Notes under the pieces: model-generated | The model's input: only the letters and a program-made list of their open reading frames with translations | What the model was told of the DNA's origin: nothing | The model's database searches: none | Shown here: positions 31,113-38,185 of the stretch, piece after piece | Position numbering within the stretch: position 1 is the stretch's first letter | Layout of the letters: each line of letters opens with the position of its first letter | Translations under genes and position numbers: made by a program | DNA from: Oscillospiraceae bacterium | Lineage (GTDB): Bacteria > Bacillota > Clostridia > Oscillospirales > Ruminococcaceae | Direction: 5' to 3' | Length of the DNA: 64,000 nt | NCBI GenBank assembly: GCA_016281125.1 | Contig: JAEEIA010000010.1 | Span: forward strand, 103,647-167,646

Positions 31113-31295
31113 TTCAACAGCTTCAACAGGAAAACGCAGGTGTGCATACGCTATACCCCTGAATTCTTGAATTCTTGAATTCTTGTATATTTGTATTGCA
31201 CAAAATGCGCTATCTCCATTTGTGGATGTTGAACATATGCTTGTATATCCTGTACAACGGAGAAGTGCTGATTTGGTGCAATGCTTACAAGACAC
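31113..31295 (+). repeat. left arm of a long imperfect inverted repeat
   Basis: Matches the reverse complement of 31725-31905. The most similar core includes AGGTGTGCATACGCTATACC, three copies of GAATTCTT, and a stretch around ATGTTGAACATATG. Similarity fades toward the inner end. Confidence 0.85.
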
Positions 31296-31416
31296 AGCAT
31301 ACCGGATTCAGGGAACCTGAAAAGCGTGGAGCAGTCACGCCGAAGAAGCTGCCCTGCTGCCCGTTGTAAATATTGACCGGAAATGTTTATTTTGGTTACA
31401 CTTTTATTGAAATATT

Positions 31417-31510
31417 TTGCGGCGGGGAGCCCCCGCTGGCGATTCCCTCCGGGTACAATTTACCTAGCTCTCCCATTTTACCAAGTACACGCCGCTGTTC
31501 GCGGCTTCTG
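31417..31510 (+). repeat. structured dispersed repeat, copy 1
   Basis: A GC-rich palindromic head (GCGGGGAGCCCCCGC), then TTCCCTCCGGGT, AGCTCTCCCA and AAGTACACGCCGC, ending in GCGGCTTCT. The same order of blocks recurs at 33644-33747, and a diverged copy on the other strand covers about 31955-32030. Confidence 0.85.
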
Positions 31511-31683
31511 AAAGGTGACTGCTCCTTCCGGGCGGGGGTGTAGTGAAGCCACAGAAGCCGACACGCCGCTGTTCGCGGCTTCTGAAAGGTGACTGTTCCT
31601 TCCGGGCGGGGTGTAGTGAAGCCACAGAAGCCAACACGCCGCTGTTCGCAGCTTCTTGGGGTGACTGCTCCTTATATGCATGG
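31487..31683 (+). repeat. triple tandem repeat, unit about 74 bp
   Basis: Units begin with ACACGCCGCTGTTCGC at 31487, 31561 and 31634. The first two are nearly identical and 74 and 73 bp long; the third diverges after about 40 bp. No unique spacers are present, so it is not a CRISPR. Confidence 0.85.
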
Positions 31684-31724
31684 AAGAGAATGATGCAGAT
31701 GCCCTGTAAAGCAAGGATTTCCGT

Positions 31725-31905
31725 GCATTGTAATCATCGCACAAAATCAACGCACTGTCTTTGTAAGGGATAAACAAACATATGTTCAACATTTACAAAG
31801 GGGGGTAACGTATTTTGTGCAAAACAAATATACAAGAATTCAAGAATTCAAGAATTCAGGGGTATAGCGTATGCACACCTGCAATTTCCTGCTGAAACTG
31901 TTGAA
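31725..31905 (-). repeat. right arm of a long imperfect inverted repeat
   Basis: Reverse complement of the left arm at 31113-31295, with the same GAATTC triplet repeat and terminal block. The arms enclose about 430 bp that carry the tandem repeat. Confidence 0.85.
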
Positions 31906-31957
31906 TGCAGGCAGGGACGATTCCGCTTGCTCCGCGTCCGCCGGGAGAAGTGACCTT

Positions 31958-33553
31958 TCAGAAGCCGCCCCGCGGCGTGTACTTTGTAAATCGGGCGCGC
32001 TTCGCCTTATGCACCCGGAGGGATATGGAAGCGGGCACTGCCCGCCCCGCAAGATAAACGGCAGCACCGGCAGCGGCGGCAGCAGATACCGCAAACGGCT
32101 CCGGGAGCAGCCCTTGCAGAACCGGGAACAGCAGATAAGCCGTACCCGCGCAGAGCAGCCCGCAGAGCAGACTTTTTCCGCAGAGCCGGAGCATCCGCAG
32201 ACGGATTCCCGTGCGCAGCCGGAAGCGCCGCAGCGCCGTCAGCAGAATCACCGCATAGCAAAGCACCGTGGACGCCGCAATCCCGCAGAGCGAAAACCGC
32301 GGAATCAGCAGCAGGTTTCCGAGGAGCTTCACCGCTGCGCCGCCGAGCATCACCCGAACCGTGTCATGCGCATGGCCGGACGCCTGGAGCATACAGAACA
32401 GCGGATAGCTCAGCGCCGTGCAGATCACCGCAAGCCCCAGCACAGCGAGCGCAGGCGCAGCCGCAGCCGTTTCCGCAGGACGCGCCGGAAACAGAAGCCG
32501 CAGCAGGGGAGCCGCCAGCGCGGAGATGCCGAGCCCCGCCGGAATCGCAAAGAACGCCGTGCGCCGGATTACGTCCGCAGCGTGGCGCCCGGTATCCGCC
32601 GTGCAGTGCCGCGCATAGCTTTCCGCGAACGCGGGGAACACGCCCTTCCCGAACATATTGGTGACGGAGGGAATCAGGTTGAACACCGTGACCGCCATGC
32701 CCGCATATGCGCCGTACAGGAAATTTGCCTGCCCCTCCGCCTGCGGGAGCAGCCGCATCGCGGAGGCTAAGTCGATCAGCGTGGTGAGATTCGTCACGAG
32801 CGAGGCCGCGGCAACGGGCAGCAGCATCCGGAACAGCGCCCGCCGCAGTGCGTTTCCCGAAGCGGCGCGGTGTGCAGGCGGGACATCCGGCGCCTTTCGC
32901 TCCGGCGCAGGAAACAGCAGGAGCGTCAGCGTTCCGGCGGCGGCAGAGAGCGTCACGCCGAGCACGGCCGCAGCGGCAGCGGCTTCGGACAGCGTCAGGG
33001 CAGGGGGGATCCGTTCGGGATGCCGGCAGACATATCCGCAGAGCCCAAGCCCGAAGCCCGCGCGCGCAAGCCCCTCCGCAGCCTGTGAAACGGCCGTCGG
33101 CTGCATATTGCTGTGCCCCTCGTATACGCCGCGCAGCACCGCATTGATACAGCAGAAGCAGACCGCGGGCGCAAGGCACCGGACGGCCGCCGCTGCATGG
33201 GGATTCCGGAGCAGCACGGCACAGAACGGCTCTGCCAGCAGAAAGAGCAGCAGGCTGCAAAGAATGCCGCCGGTGCAGAAGATCCGCAGGGACATGCCCG
33301 CGATGCGCCGTGCGGTCTGCGTGTCGTTTTTTGCAAGGGACTGCGCCGTCAGCGCGGAAACCGCCGTGTTGATGCCCGTGACCGAAAGCGCGAACAACGG
33401 CAGGAACAGGCCGTATGCGCAGGAGAAATACCCCATGCCCGTGCCGCCGAGCATGGCTGTCAGCGGGAGCCGGAACGCCGCGCCGAGCAGCTTTGCCAGC
33501 AGTGCCGAGCCGATCAGCCAGACCGACCCGCACAGAACGGATTGCCGTTTCAT
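31958..33553 (-). CDS. SpoVB/YabM-type polysaccharide flippase-like membrane protein
   Basis: 531 residues from MKRQSVLCGS, with GGAGG 9 nt upstream. Twelve to fourteen transmembrane helices show the MATE/MOP-superfamily pattern: early FRLPLTAMLGGTGMGYFS, then GINTAVSALTAQ and RRIAGMSLRI. SpoVB-like proteins move lipid-linked precursors for cortex or wall. Downstream on the other strand are mazG, hup and rqcP, and in Bacillus yabM also lies next to yabN (mazG) and yabO, which supports a YabM-like call. The last 20 or so codons (SLRVHKAKRARFTKY onward) match the dispersed repeat and are probably acquired. Confidence 0.85.
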   Translation of the reverse strand: MKRQSVLCGSVWLIGSALLAKLLGAAFRLPLTAMLGGTGMGYFSCAYGLFLPLFALSVTGINTAVSALTAQSLAKNDTQTARRIAGMSLRIFCTGGILCSLLLFLLAEPFCAVLLRNPHAAAAVRCLAPAVCFCCINAVLRGVYEGHSNMQPTAVSQAAEGLARAGFGLGLCGYVCRHPERIPPALTLSEAAAAAAVLGVTLSAAAGTLTLLLFPAPERKAPDVPPAHRAASGNALRRALFRMLLPVAAASLVTNLTTLIDLASAMRLLPQAEGQANFLYGAYAGMAVTVFNLIPSVTNMFGKGVFPAFAESYARHCTADTGRHAADVIRRTAFFAIPAGLGISALAAPLLRLLFPARPAETAAAAPALAVLGLAVICTALSYPLFCMLQASGHAHDTVRVMLGGAAVKLLGNLLLIPRFSLCGIAASTVLCYAVILLTALRRFRLRTGIRLRMLRLCGKSLLCGLLCAGTAYLLFPVLQGLLPEPFAVSAAAAAGAAVYLAGRAVPASISLRVHKAKRARFTKYTPRGGF

Positions 33554-33643
33554 GTGTGTGCTATCCTCCGATTCTTCTGAAAACCGCGTATCTGTGTGCA
33601 TATGCACTGTGTTTCAGAATATGCGGCAGCAATAGAGAATATG

Positions 33644-33747
33644 CGCGGAGCCCCCGCTGGCGGGGAGCCCCCGCCGGCAATTCCCTCCGGGTGCAATTTA
33701 CATAGCTCTCCCACCTTACCAAGTACACGCCGCTGTTCGCGGCTTCT
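33644..33747 (+). repeat. structured dispersed repeat, copy 2
   Basis: The same block order as 31417-31510: GGAGCCCCCGC palindrome (duplicated here), TTCCCTCCGGGT, AGCTCTCCCA, AAGTACACGCCGC, GCGGCTTCT. Both copies point the same way and lie on either side of the flippase gene. Confidence 0.85.
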
Positions 33748-34171
33748 CTTATGCTGCTTCTCCCAGCCTGATGAAACGCGGAGCAAGAGAGGACGCTTAA
33801 AGATTTGGATTCTTCTCCCATTCAGCATCATTTGTAAAATAAAAGATAACTTCTCCTCACGAAACGGGGGTGACAACCCAAGTGAACAGAGGGAAACTCG
33901 CTGCGCTCGCATTCCCCCTATCCCCCTAGGACGGAGCCCGTCTGGCATTTTTCGCCCCCGAGCCCCCGCTTTTCTCACCCCTTAACCCCCTTTTCATGCC
34001 CGCATACGTTTCCTGAAAATTCAGTTCAAAGTCCCGCAAAAACTGATGCGGCGCGGAACAAGAGAGGAGAGAGTCAGGAAAGAGAGAGCGCGAGAGGGAA
34101 AACCTTAGAGAGAGGGGAGATAAGCGACCGTAGGGAGCACCTCCCCTCTTTCTTGGGTTGTCCCTCTCGCA

Positions 34172-34467
34172 TTCGCGCCCCGCGCCCAGCCAAAATAAAC
34201 ATCGGACAAAGCGATAAAGAGAAGAAACCGAAGTGTTTTACTTTTTCTCCTGTTCAGCATCATCTGAAATAAGGCTGCTTCTCCCAACAGTGAGCAGGCA
34301 GTGCATGAGCCATTGTTTCCCGCCCTTGTGGTTTCCTCTCAGGATTCGCGCCCCGCGCCCAGCCAGAATAAACATCGGACAAAGCGATAAAGAGAAGAAA
34401 CCGAAGTGCTTTGCATTTTCTCCTGTTCAGCATCATCTGAAAAAAAGGCTGCTTCTCCCAGCCTGAT
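34172..34467 (+). repeat. two-copy direct repeat, period about 172 bp
   Basis: Copies of about 118-124 bp start with ATTCGCGCCCCGCGCCCAGCC at 34172 and 34344 and share AAACATCGGACAAAGCGATA, AAGAAACCGAAGTG and TTCAGCATCATCTGAAA. A weaker, partial relative (CTTCTCCCAGCCTGATGAA and an AGCATCAT block) lies at 33755-33850. Confidence 0.85.
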
Positions 34468-34566
34468 GAAGCGCGGAGCAAGAGAGGGGAGAAGAATCAA
34501 GAAAGCCGGAGGGAAACCCCGAAGGGGGAGAAAATGAAGTCTATATGAAAAAATACCGCTCTCACC

Positions 34567-34595
34567 TTGCTTTTTATCTCCGAATATGCTATAAT
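34567..34595 (+). promoter_or_regulatory. promoter of the 34.7-kb hypothetical and trpS
   Basis: TTGCTT (34567-34572), 17-nt spacer, TATAAT (34590-34595), 76 nt before the first start codon. Confidence 0.78.
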
Positions 34596-34671
34596 AGAAT
34601 CTGCGGCTATGCCGTATCACACCGTTTTTCGGTTATTATCCCGTCAGGGTTACAGGAAAGGAATATTCATC

Positions 34672-35220
34672 ATGGCAAACGCAAACCAGAGCTTTTACCG
34701 CAGAGTCCCCGTCAGCAAGCCCTATCTCGTCACGAGAAATCAGGCGCTTCGCCTTGCACCTTCCAACTTCACGCAGTTTATGAAGGAAAGCACCATTTAC
34801 GGCGTGGTCGTGGATATGCCCATGGCACCGACCGTCATCACAACGCTTGCATGTTATATCAACGGCGCTGCAAATCTGTATTTCAGCAACGGCGCAGATT
34901 ACTCCGGCGCGGCACAGCGCTATCCGGGCGTCGTGCAGGCCGCAAGAATGTTCGTGTCGAATGCGGCGCATTATATCAAGGATGAGAACAAGATCAACAC
35001 GTTCGAGCTGCCGAACAGCAGATCGCATTATGCGTACCTGCTCACCACCAAGGGCGTATACCGCATGGAGATCAACCCGATCCCCGGTCAGCAGACCGCC
35101 GAGGAGCGCGTGTTCCTTGCAATGTATCAGCGCGTGATGGCAGAGCTGCGCGCCGCACAGATGAAGGATAAGGCTGCGGGCAATGAGCCCTCTGCAATGC
35201 TTGTCCCGAGCGGCCGATAA
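34672..35220 (+). CDS. conserved hypothetical protein upstream of trpS
   Basis: 182 residues from MANANQSFYR (AGGAAAGGA upstream). It is soluble, with a central hydrophobic stretch (TVITTLACYINGAANLYFS) that is too polar for a membrane helix and a C-terminal helix (VFLAMYQRVMAELRAAQMKD). No catalytic motif is evident. It is separated from trpS by 13 nt and shares its promoter. I cannot name a family. Confidence 0.75.
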   Translation: MANANQSFYRRVPVSKPYLVTRNQALRLAPSNFTQFMKESTIYGVVVDMPMAPTVITTLACYINGAANLYFSNGADYSGAAQRYPGVVQAARMFVSNAAHYIKDENKINTFELPNSRSHYAYLLTTKGVYRMEINPIPGQQTAEERVFLAMYQRVMAELRAAQMKDKAAGNEPSAMLVPSGR

Positions 35221-35233
35221 GAAGGAGCAGATC

Positions 35234-36250
35234 ATGGCAGAACAGAATACGGAGCCGAAGAAGCAGCGCATTTTCAGCGCGATTCAGCCGACCGGCGTCT
35301 TTACGCTCGGCAATTATATCGGCGCAGTGCGCAACTGGGATCAGCTCCAGAAGGATTATGAGTGCATTTACGCGATTGCGGATCTCCATGCCATCACCGT
35401 GATGCAGGAGCCCGCCCAGCTGCGGCAGAACACGATGCGCGCCTTTGCGCTGATGCTCGCCTGCGGCATGGATCCGGAAAAGAGCATCACCTTTGTCCAG
35501 AGCCAGAATCCGCATCACGCGGAGCTGAGCTGGGTGCTGTCCTGCTCGACCATGTTCGGCGAGCTGAGCAGAATGACGCAGTTCAAGGACAAGAGCCAGC
35601 GCCATGCGGACAATATCAACGCAGGCCTGTTCACGTATCCCGTGCTGATGGCGGCGGATATTCTTGCGTATAACGCGGATCTCGTGCCGATCGGCGCAGA
35701 CCAGAAGCAGCATCTTGAACTGGCGCGGAACATCGCACAGCGCTTCAATCAGCGCTACGGCGAAACCTTCACCGTGCCGGATGCCTATATCCCGAAGCAG
35801 GGCGCTCGCCTGATGTCGCTCCAGGATCCGTGCAAGAAGATGTCCAAGTCCGACGAGAATGCGAACGGCTGCGTTTTCATCCTCGATGACAAGGATACGA
35901 TCATGCGCAAGTTCAAGCGCGCCGTCACGGATTCCGGAACAGAGGTCTGCTGCGGCGAGGGCAAGGAGGGCATCGTCAACCTCATGACGATTTACAGCTC
36001 CGTCACCGGCAAGACCTTTGAGGAGATCGAAAAGGAATTCAGCGGCCAGGGCTACGGCGCGTTCAAGACCGCCGTCGGTGAAGCAGTTGCGGATCACCTC
36101 GCACCGCTCCAGGCGGAATATAACCGTCTGATTGCGGATAAGGCATATCTGACAGCGTGCATGAGCAACGGCGCGGAGCAGGCTTACAGGCTGACCACGC
36201 GCACGCTCCGGAAGGTCTACCGCAAGGTCGGATTCATCGACCGGAAGTAA
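35234..36250 (+). CDS. trpS: tryptophanyl-tRNA synthetase
   Basis: TrpS charges tRNA-Trp, the ligand of the T-box at 7.2 kb. It has 338 residues from MAEQNTEPKK (AAGGAG upstream), normal for the bacterial class Ic enzyme. The HIGH-equivalent is GNYIGA (residues 26-31) and KMSKS lies at 202-206; IADLHAIT and GADQKQHLELARNIA are further family hallmarks. No T-box precedes it here, so it is not under the same control as the trp operon. Confidence 0.98.
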   Translation: MAEQNTEPKKQRIFSAIQPTGVFTLGNYIGAVRNWDQLQKDYECIYAIADLHAITVMQEPAQLRQNTMRAFALMLACGMDPEKSITFVQSQNPHHAELSWVLSCSTMFGELSRMTQFKDKSQRHADNINAGLFTYPVLMAADILAYNADLVPIGADQKQHLELARNIAQRFNQRYGETFTVPDAYIPKQGARLMSLQDPCKKMSKSDENANGCVFILDDKDTIMRKFKRAVTDSGTEVCCGEGKEGIVNLMTIYSSVTGKTFEEIEKEFSGQGYGAFKTAVGEAVADHLAPLQAEYNRLIADKAYLTACMSNGAEQAYRLTTRTLRKVYRKVGFIDRK

Positions 36251-36370
36251 AATCCATAAAAACTCATGGCGTTTCGCAGAAAGTTTCGGGTATAAATTAC
36301 CAGTTTGGAAAACAGAAACGGCGCGTATTTTGGATGAATGCCGAAAGTTTTGGAAAAATGCCAAAAACAC

Positions 36371-36399
36371 TTGCATTTTACGTGAAAAAGAGGTAAAAT
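36371..36399 (+). promoter_or_regulatory. promoter candidate of mazG
   Basis: TTGCAT (36371-36376), 17-nt spacer, TAAAAT (36394-36399). If used, transcription would start only about 3 nt before the mazG ATG. Confidence 0.55.
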
Positions 36400-36408
36400 G
36401 AACAATAT

Positions 36409-37233
36409 ATGAGAACAAGTGAAGAAACACTCGCGGCCCTGCGCAGCCGTTCGCACTATTCTGTGGACGATCTGCTGCTGATTATGCAGGTGCTGAGGAG
36501 CGAGAACGGCTGCCCCTGGGATAAGGAGCAGACGCATAAGAGTATCCGGCAGGATTTCCTGGAGGAATGCTATGAAGCGGTCGAGGCCATCGACGCGGAC
36601 AGTGTTCCGATGATGCGCGAGGAGCTCGGCGACGTGCTGCTTCAGGTGGTGTTCCACTGTCAGCTCGAAGCCGAACAGCAGCATTTCACGTTTGACGACA
36701 TCTGCGACGAGGTTTGCAGAAAGCTGGTCGTCCGGCATCCGCATGTGTTCGGCGACGTTACGGCCGACACCAGCGATGAGGTGCTGAAAAACTGGGACAG
36801 CATCAAGCAGGAAACCAAGCACCAGACAACTGCGTCGGAAACGCTCGACAGCGTCTGCAAGGCACTCCCTGCGCTGATGTATGCGCAGAAGCTCGGAAAG
36901 CGCGCCGCCAGAGCCGGTATGGACTGGCGCTCCGCAGAGGACGCGTTTGACTATGTCCGCCGGGAAACCGACGAGCTTGCAGAAGCAATGCGCGCCGGTC
37001 AGCAGGAACAGATCGAGGAGGAGCTCGGAGATCTGCTCTTTTCCTGCGTCAATACCGCGCGGCATCTGCATATCGACGCGGAAACAGCGCTCCGTGCCGC
37101 CGCAGACAAGTTCCGCAGGCGCTTTGCCGAAACGGAACGTCTTGTGACAGCGGACGGAAAGGACATGGCCGCCCTGCCGATCGAGGAGCTTGACCGGTAC
37201 TGGGATATCGCCAAACAGCAGCCGAAAAAATAA
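36409..37233 (+). CDS. mazG: nucleoside triphosphate pyrophosphohydrolase MazG
   Basis: 274 residues with two tandem MazG domains. The first carries NGCPWDKEQTHKSI and EECYEAVEAID then REELGDVLLQ, the EExxE..ExxD metal site; the second carries RETDELAEAM and EEELGDLLFSCVN. MazG hydrolyses NTPs and non-canonical nucleotides to monophosphates. No good Shine-Dalgarno precedes the ATG at spacing 5-9, and the start overlaps the stop of a 4-codon frame. It corresponds to the C-terminal part of Bacillus YabN and heads the conserved mazG-hup-rqcP block. Confidence 0.95.
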   Translation: MRTSEETLAALRSRSHYSVDDLLLIMQVLRSENGCPWDKEQTHKSIRQDFLEECYEAVEAIDADSVPMMREELGDVLLQVVFHCQLEAEQQHFTFDDICDEVCRKLVVRHPHVFGDVTADTSDEVLKNWDSIKQETKHQTTASETLDSVCKALPALMYAQKLGKRAARAGMDWRSAEDAFDYVRRETDELAEAMRAGQQEQIEEELGDLLFSCVNTARHLHIDAETALRAAADKFRRRFAETERLVTADGKDMAALPIEELDRYWDIAKQQPKK

Positions 37234-37361
37234 GAAAAACAGAAAAAAACACCAGGAAGTATCGCGGCACGACCCCGCATCTCAAATTGATGCAATCCGC
37301 GCATCAAACCAGCGCGGTGCATAATAAATGAAAAAGAGATTGCAATGTGGAGGATCTAACA

Positions 37362-37640
37362 ATGACCAAGATTGAACTGATTACTGCACTGGCGCAGAAG
37401 GGTAACTGCACCAGAAAAGAGGCTGATGACGCACTGGAGCTCGTCACTTCTGTTATCGTGGAATCACTGATCGCAGGCGAAAAGGTGCACCTGACCGGTC
37501 TGGGCACATTTGAAATCCATGACCGTAAGGCAAAGGAAACGAAGAATCCCCGCACCGGCAAACCCATGACAACACCGGCCAAGAAGGCGCCGGCTTTCCG
37601 CGCATCCAAGGCACTGAAGGAAGCTGTAAACAAAGAATGA
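37362..37640 (+). CDS. hup: HU-family nucleoid protein
   Basis: 92 residues from MTKIELITAL (GGAGG upstream), the standard HU length. It shows GLGTFEIHDRKAKETKNPRTG, where GxFxxxxRxxRxxRNPxTG is the HU DNA-binding arm; the arm here reads ETKNPRTGKPM. The protein compacts and bends DNA as a dimer. It overlaps rqcP by 4 nt. Confidence 0.96.
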   Translation: MTKIELITALAQKGNCTRKEADDALELVTSVIVESLIAGEKVHLTGLGTFEIHDRKAKETKNPRTGKPMTTPAKKAPAFRASKALKEAVNKE

Positions 37641-37879
37641 GATTAGACAAATATCTGAAGGTATCCCGTCTGATGAAACGGCGCACCGTTGCGAATGAAG
37701 CATGTGACGCCGGACGTGTTTCTGTGAACGGGAAACCTGCGCGCGCCTCCTATGATGTGAAGATCGGGGATGTGATCGAGATCGCATTCGGTCAGCGCAC
37801 CATGAAGGTGAAGGTTGCTGCCGTGACGGAGGTCGTGACCAAGGACAAGGCCGCTGAGCTCTATACGGTTGAGGCGTAA
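37637..37879 (+). CDS. rqcP: S4-domain RNA-binding protein, RqcP/YabO type
   Basis: 80 residues, one S4 fold: MRLDKYLKVSRLMKRRT and NEACDAGRVSVNGKPARAS are the family signature (Hsp15-like). In Bacillus, RqcP (YabO) stabilises tRNA on stalled 50S subunits during alanine tailing. The mazG-hup-yabO order supports orthology. A terminator follows directly. Confidence 0.92.
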   Translation: MRLDKYLKVSRLMKRRTVANEACDAGRVSVNGKPARASYDVKIGDVIEIAFGQRTMKVKVAAVTEVVTKDKAAELYTVEA

Positions 37880-37894
37880 CCGAAAAAACACGAA

Positions 37895-37932
37895 AACAGG
37901 TGCGGAACGGACAGTTCTGCGCCTGTTGTTTG
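37895..37932 (+). terminator. terminator after rqcP
   Basis: AACAGGTGCGGAAC pairs with GTTCTGCGCCTGTT around a 5-nt loop, followed by a T-rich tail (GTTTGTTT). Confidence 0.88.
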
Positions 37933-37969
37933 TTTATACTGTTAATTTGTGAAAAACCGGCATGAAAAA

Positions 37970-38162
37970 GGTATCTCCGGTGGATCTGTAAAAGGGCGCT
38001 GCCCCCAACCCCGTTTAAGGGACTTGTCCCTTAAGAATCCCGTTATGTGATAAGCAGTAAAAATACATGCTTTCTATCATATTACTAAAAATGGGATTCC
38101 AAAGGGATTCTATCCCTTTGGCGGGTTTGGGCGGAGCCCATTATAAATCCATCGGAGATACC
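37970..38162. mobile_element. MITE-like element, copy 1 (193 bp)
   Basis: Terminal inverted repeats: GGTATCTCCGGTGGATCTGTA at the left and the complement of GGTATCTCCGATGGATTTA at the right. The interior contains the palindrome TTAAGGGACTTGTCCCTTAA and no coding capacity. A second copy is at 45574-45730. Immediately outside the right end is a further partial TIR (38168-38184), just before the stop of the diguanylate cyclase gene. Confidence 0.85.
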
Positions 38163-38185
38163 TCTGCTATCCGTCGGAGATACCT

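Larger units (their letters stand above)
31066..31957. other. repeat-rich intergenic region without genes
   Basis: About 890 nt that hold a long inverted repeat, a triple tandem repeat and a structured dispersed repeat (separate entries). Open frames of 60-100 codons here (for example those starting MLNICLY and MLNICLF) are the two arms of the inverted repeat read in opposite directions. I do not regard them as genes. Confidence 0.7.
33554..34671. other. repeat-rich intergenic region without convincing genes
   Basis: About 1.1 kb. It contains dispersed repeat copy 2 (33644-33747), a purine-rich stretch around 34070-34110 (many AGAGAG), a two-copy tandem repeat and the promoter at 34567. Minus-strand open frames are built from the repeat sequence, lack start sites of quality and are not called. 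Confidence 0.7.

Noticed and set aside
31487..31683. Possible CRISPR array (three 74-bp units)
   Set aside because: Units abut each other without spacers and only three exist; no cas genes nearby.
31478..31792. Small minus-strand ORF starting MLNICLF and its plus-strand twin MLNICLY
   Set aside because: They are the two arms of the inverted repeat; frames diverge beyond it and no function or ribosome site is visible.
33550..33978. 142-codon minus-strand frame upstream of the flippase
   Set aside because: Its sequence is mostly the dispersed repeat, with an unlikely composition.
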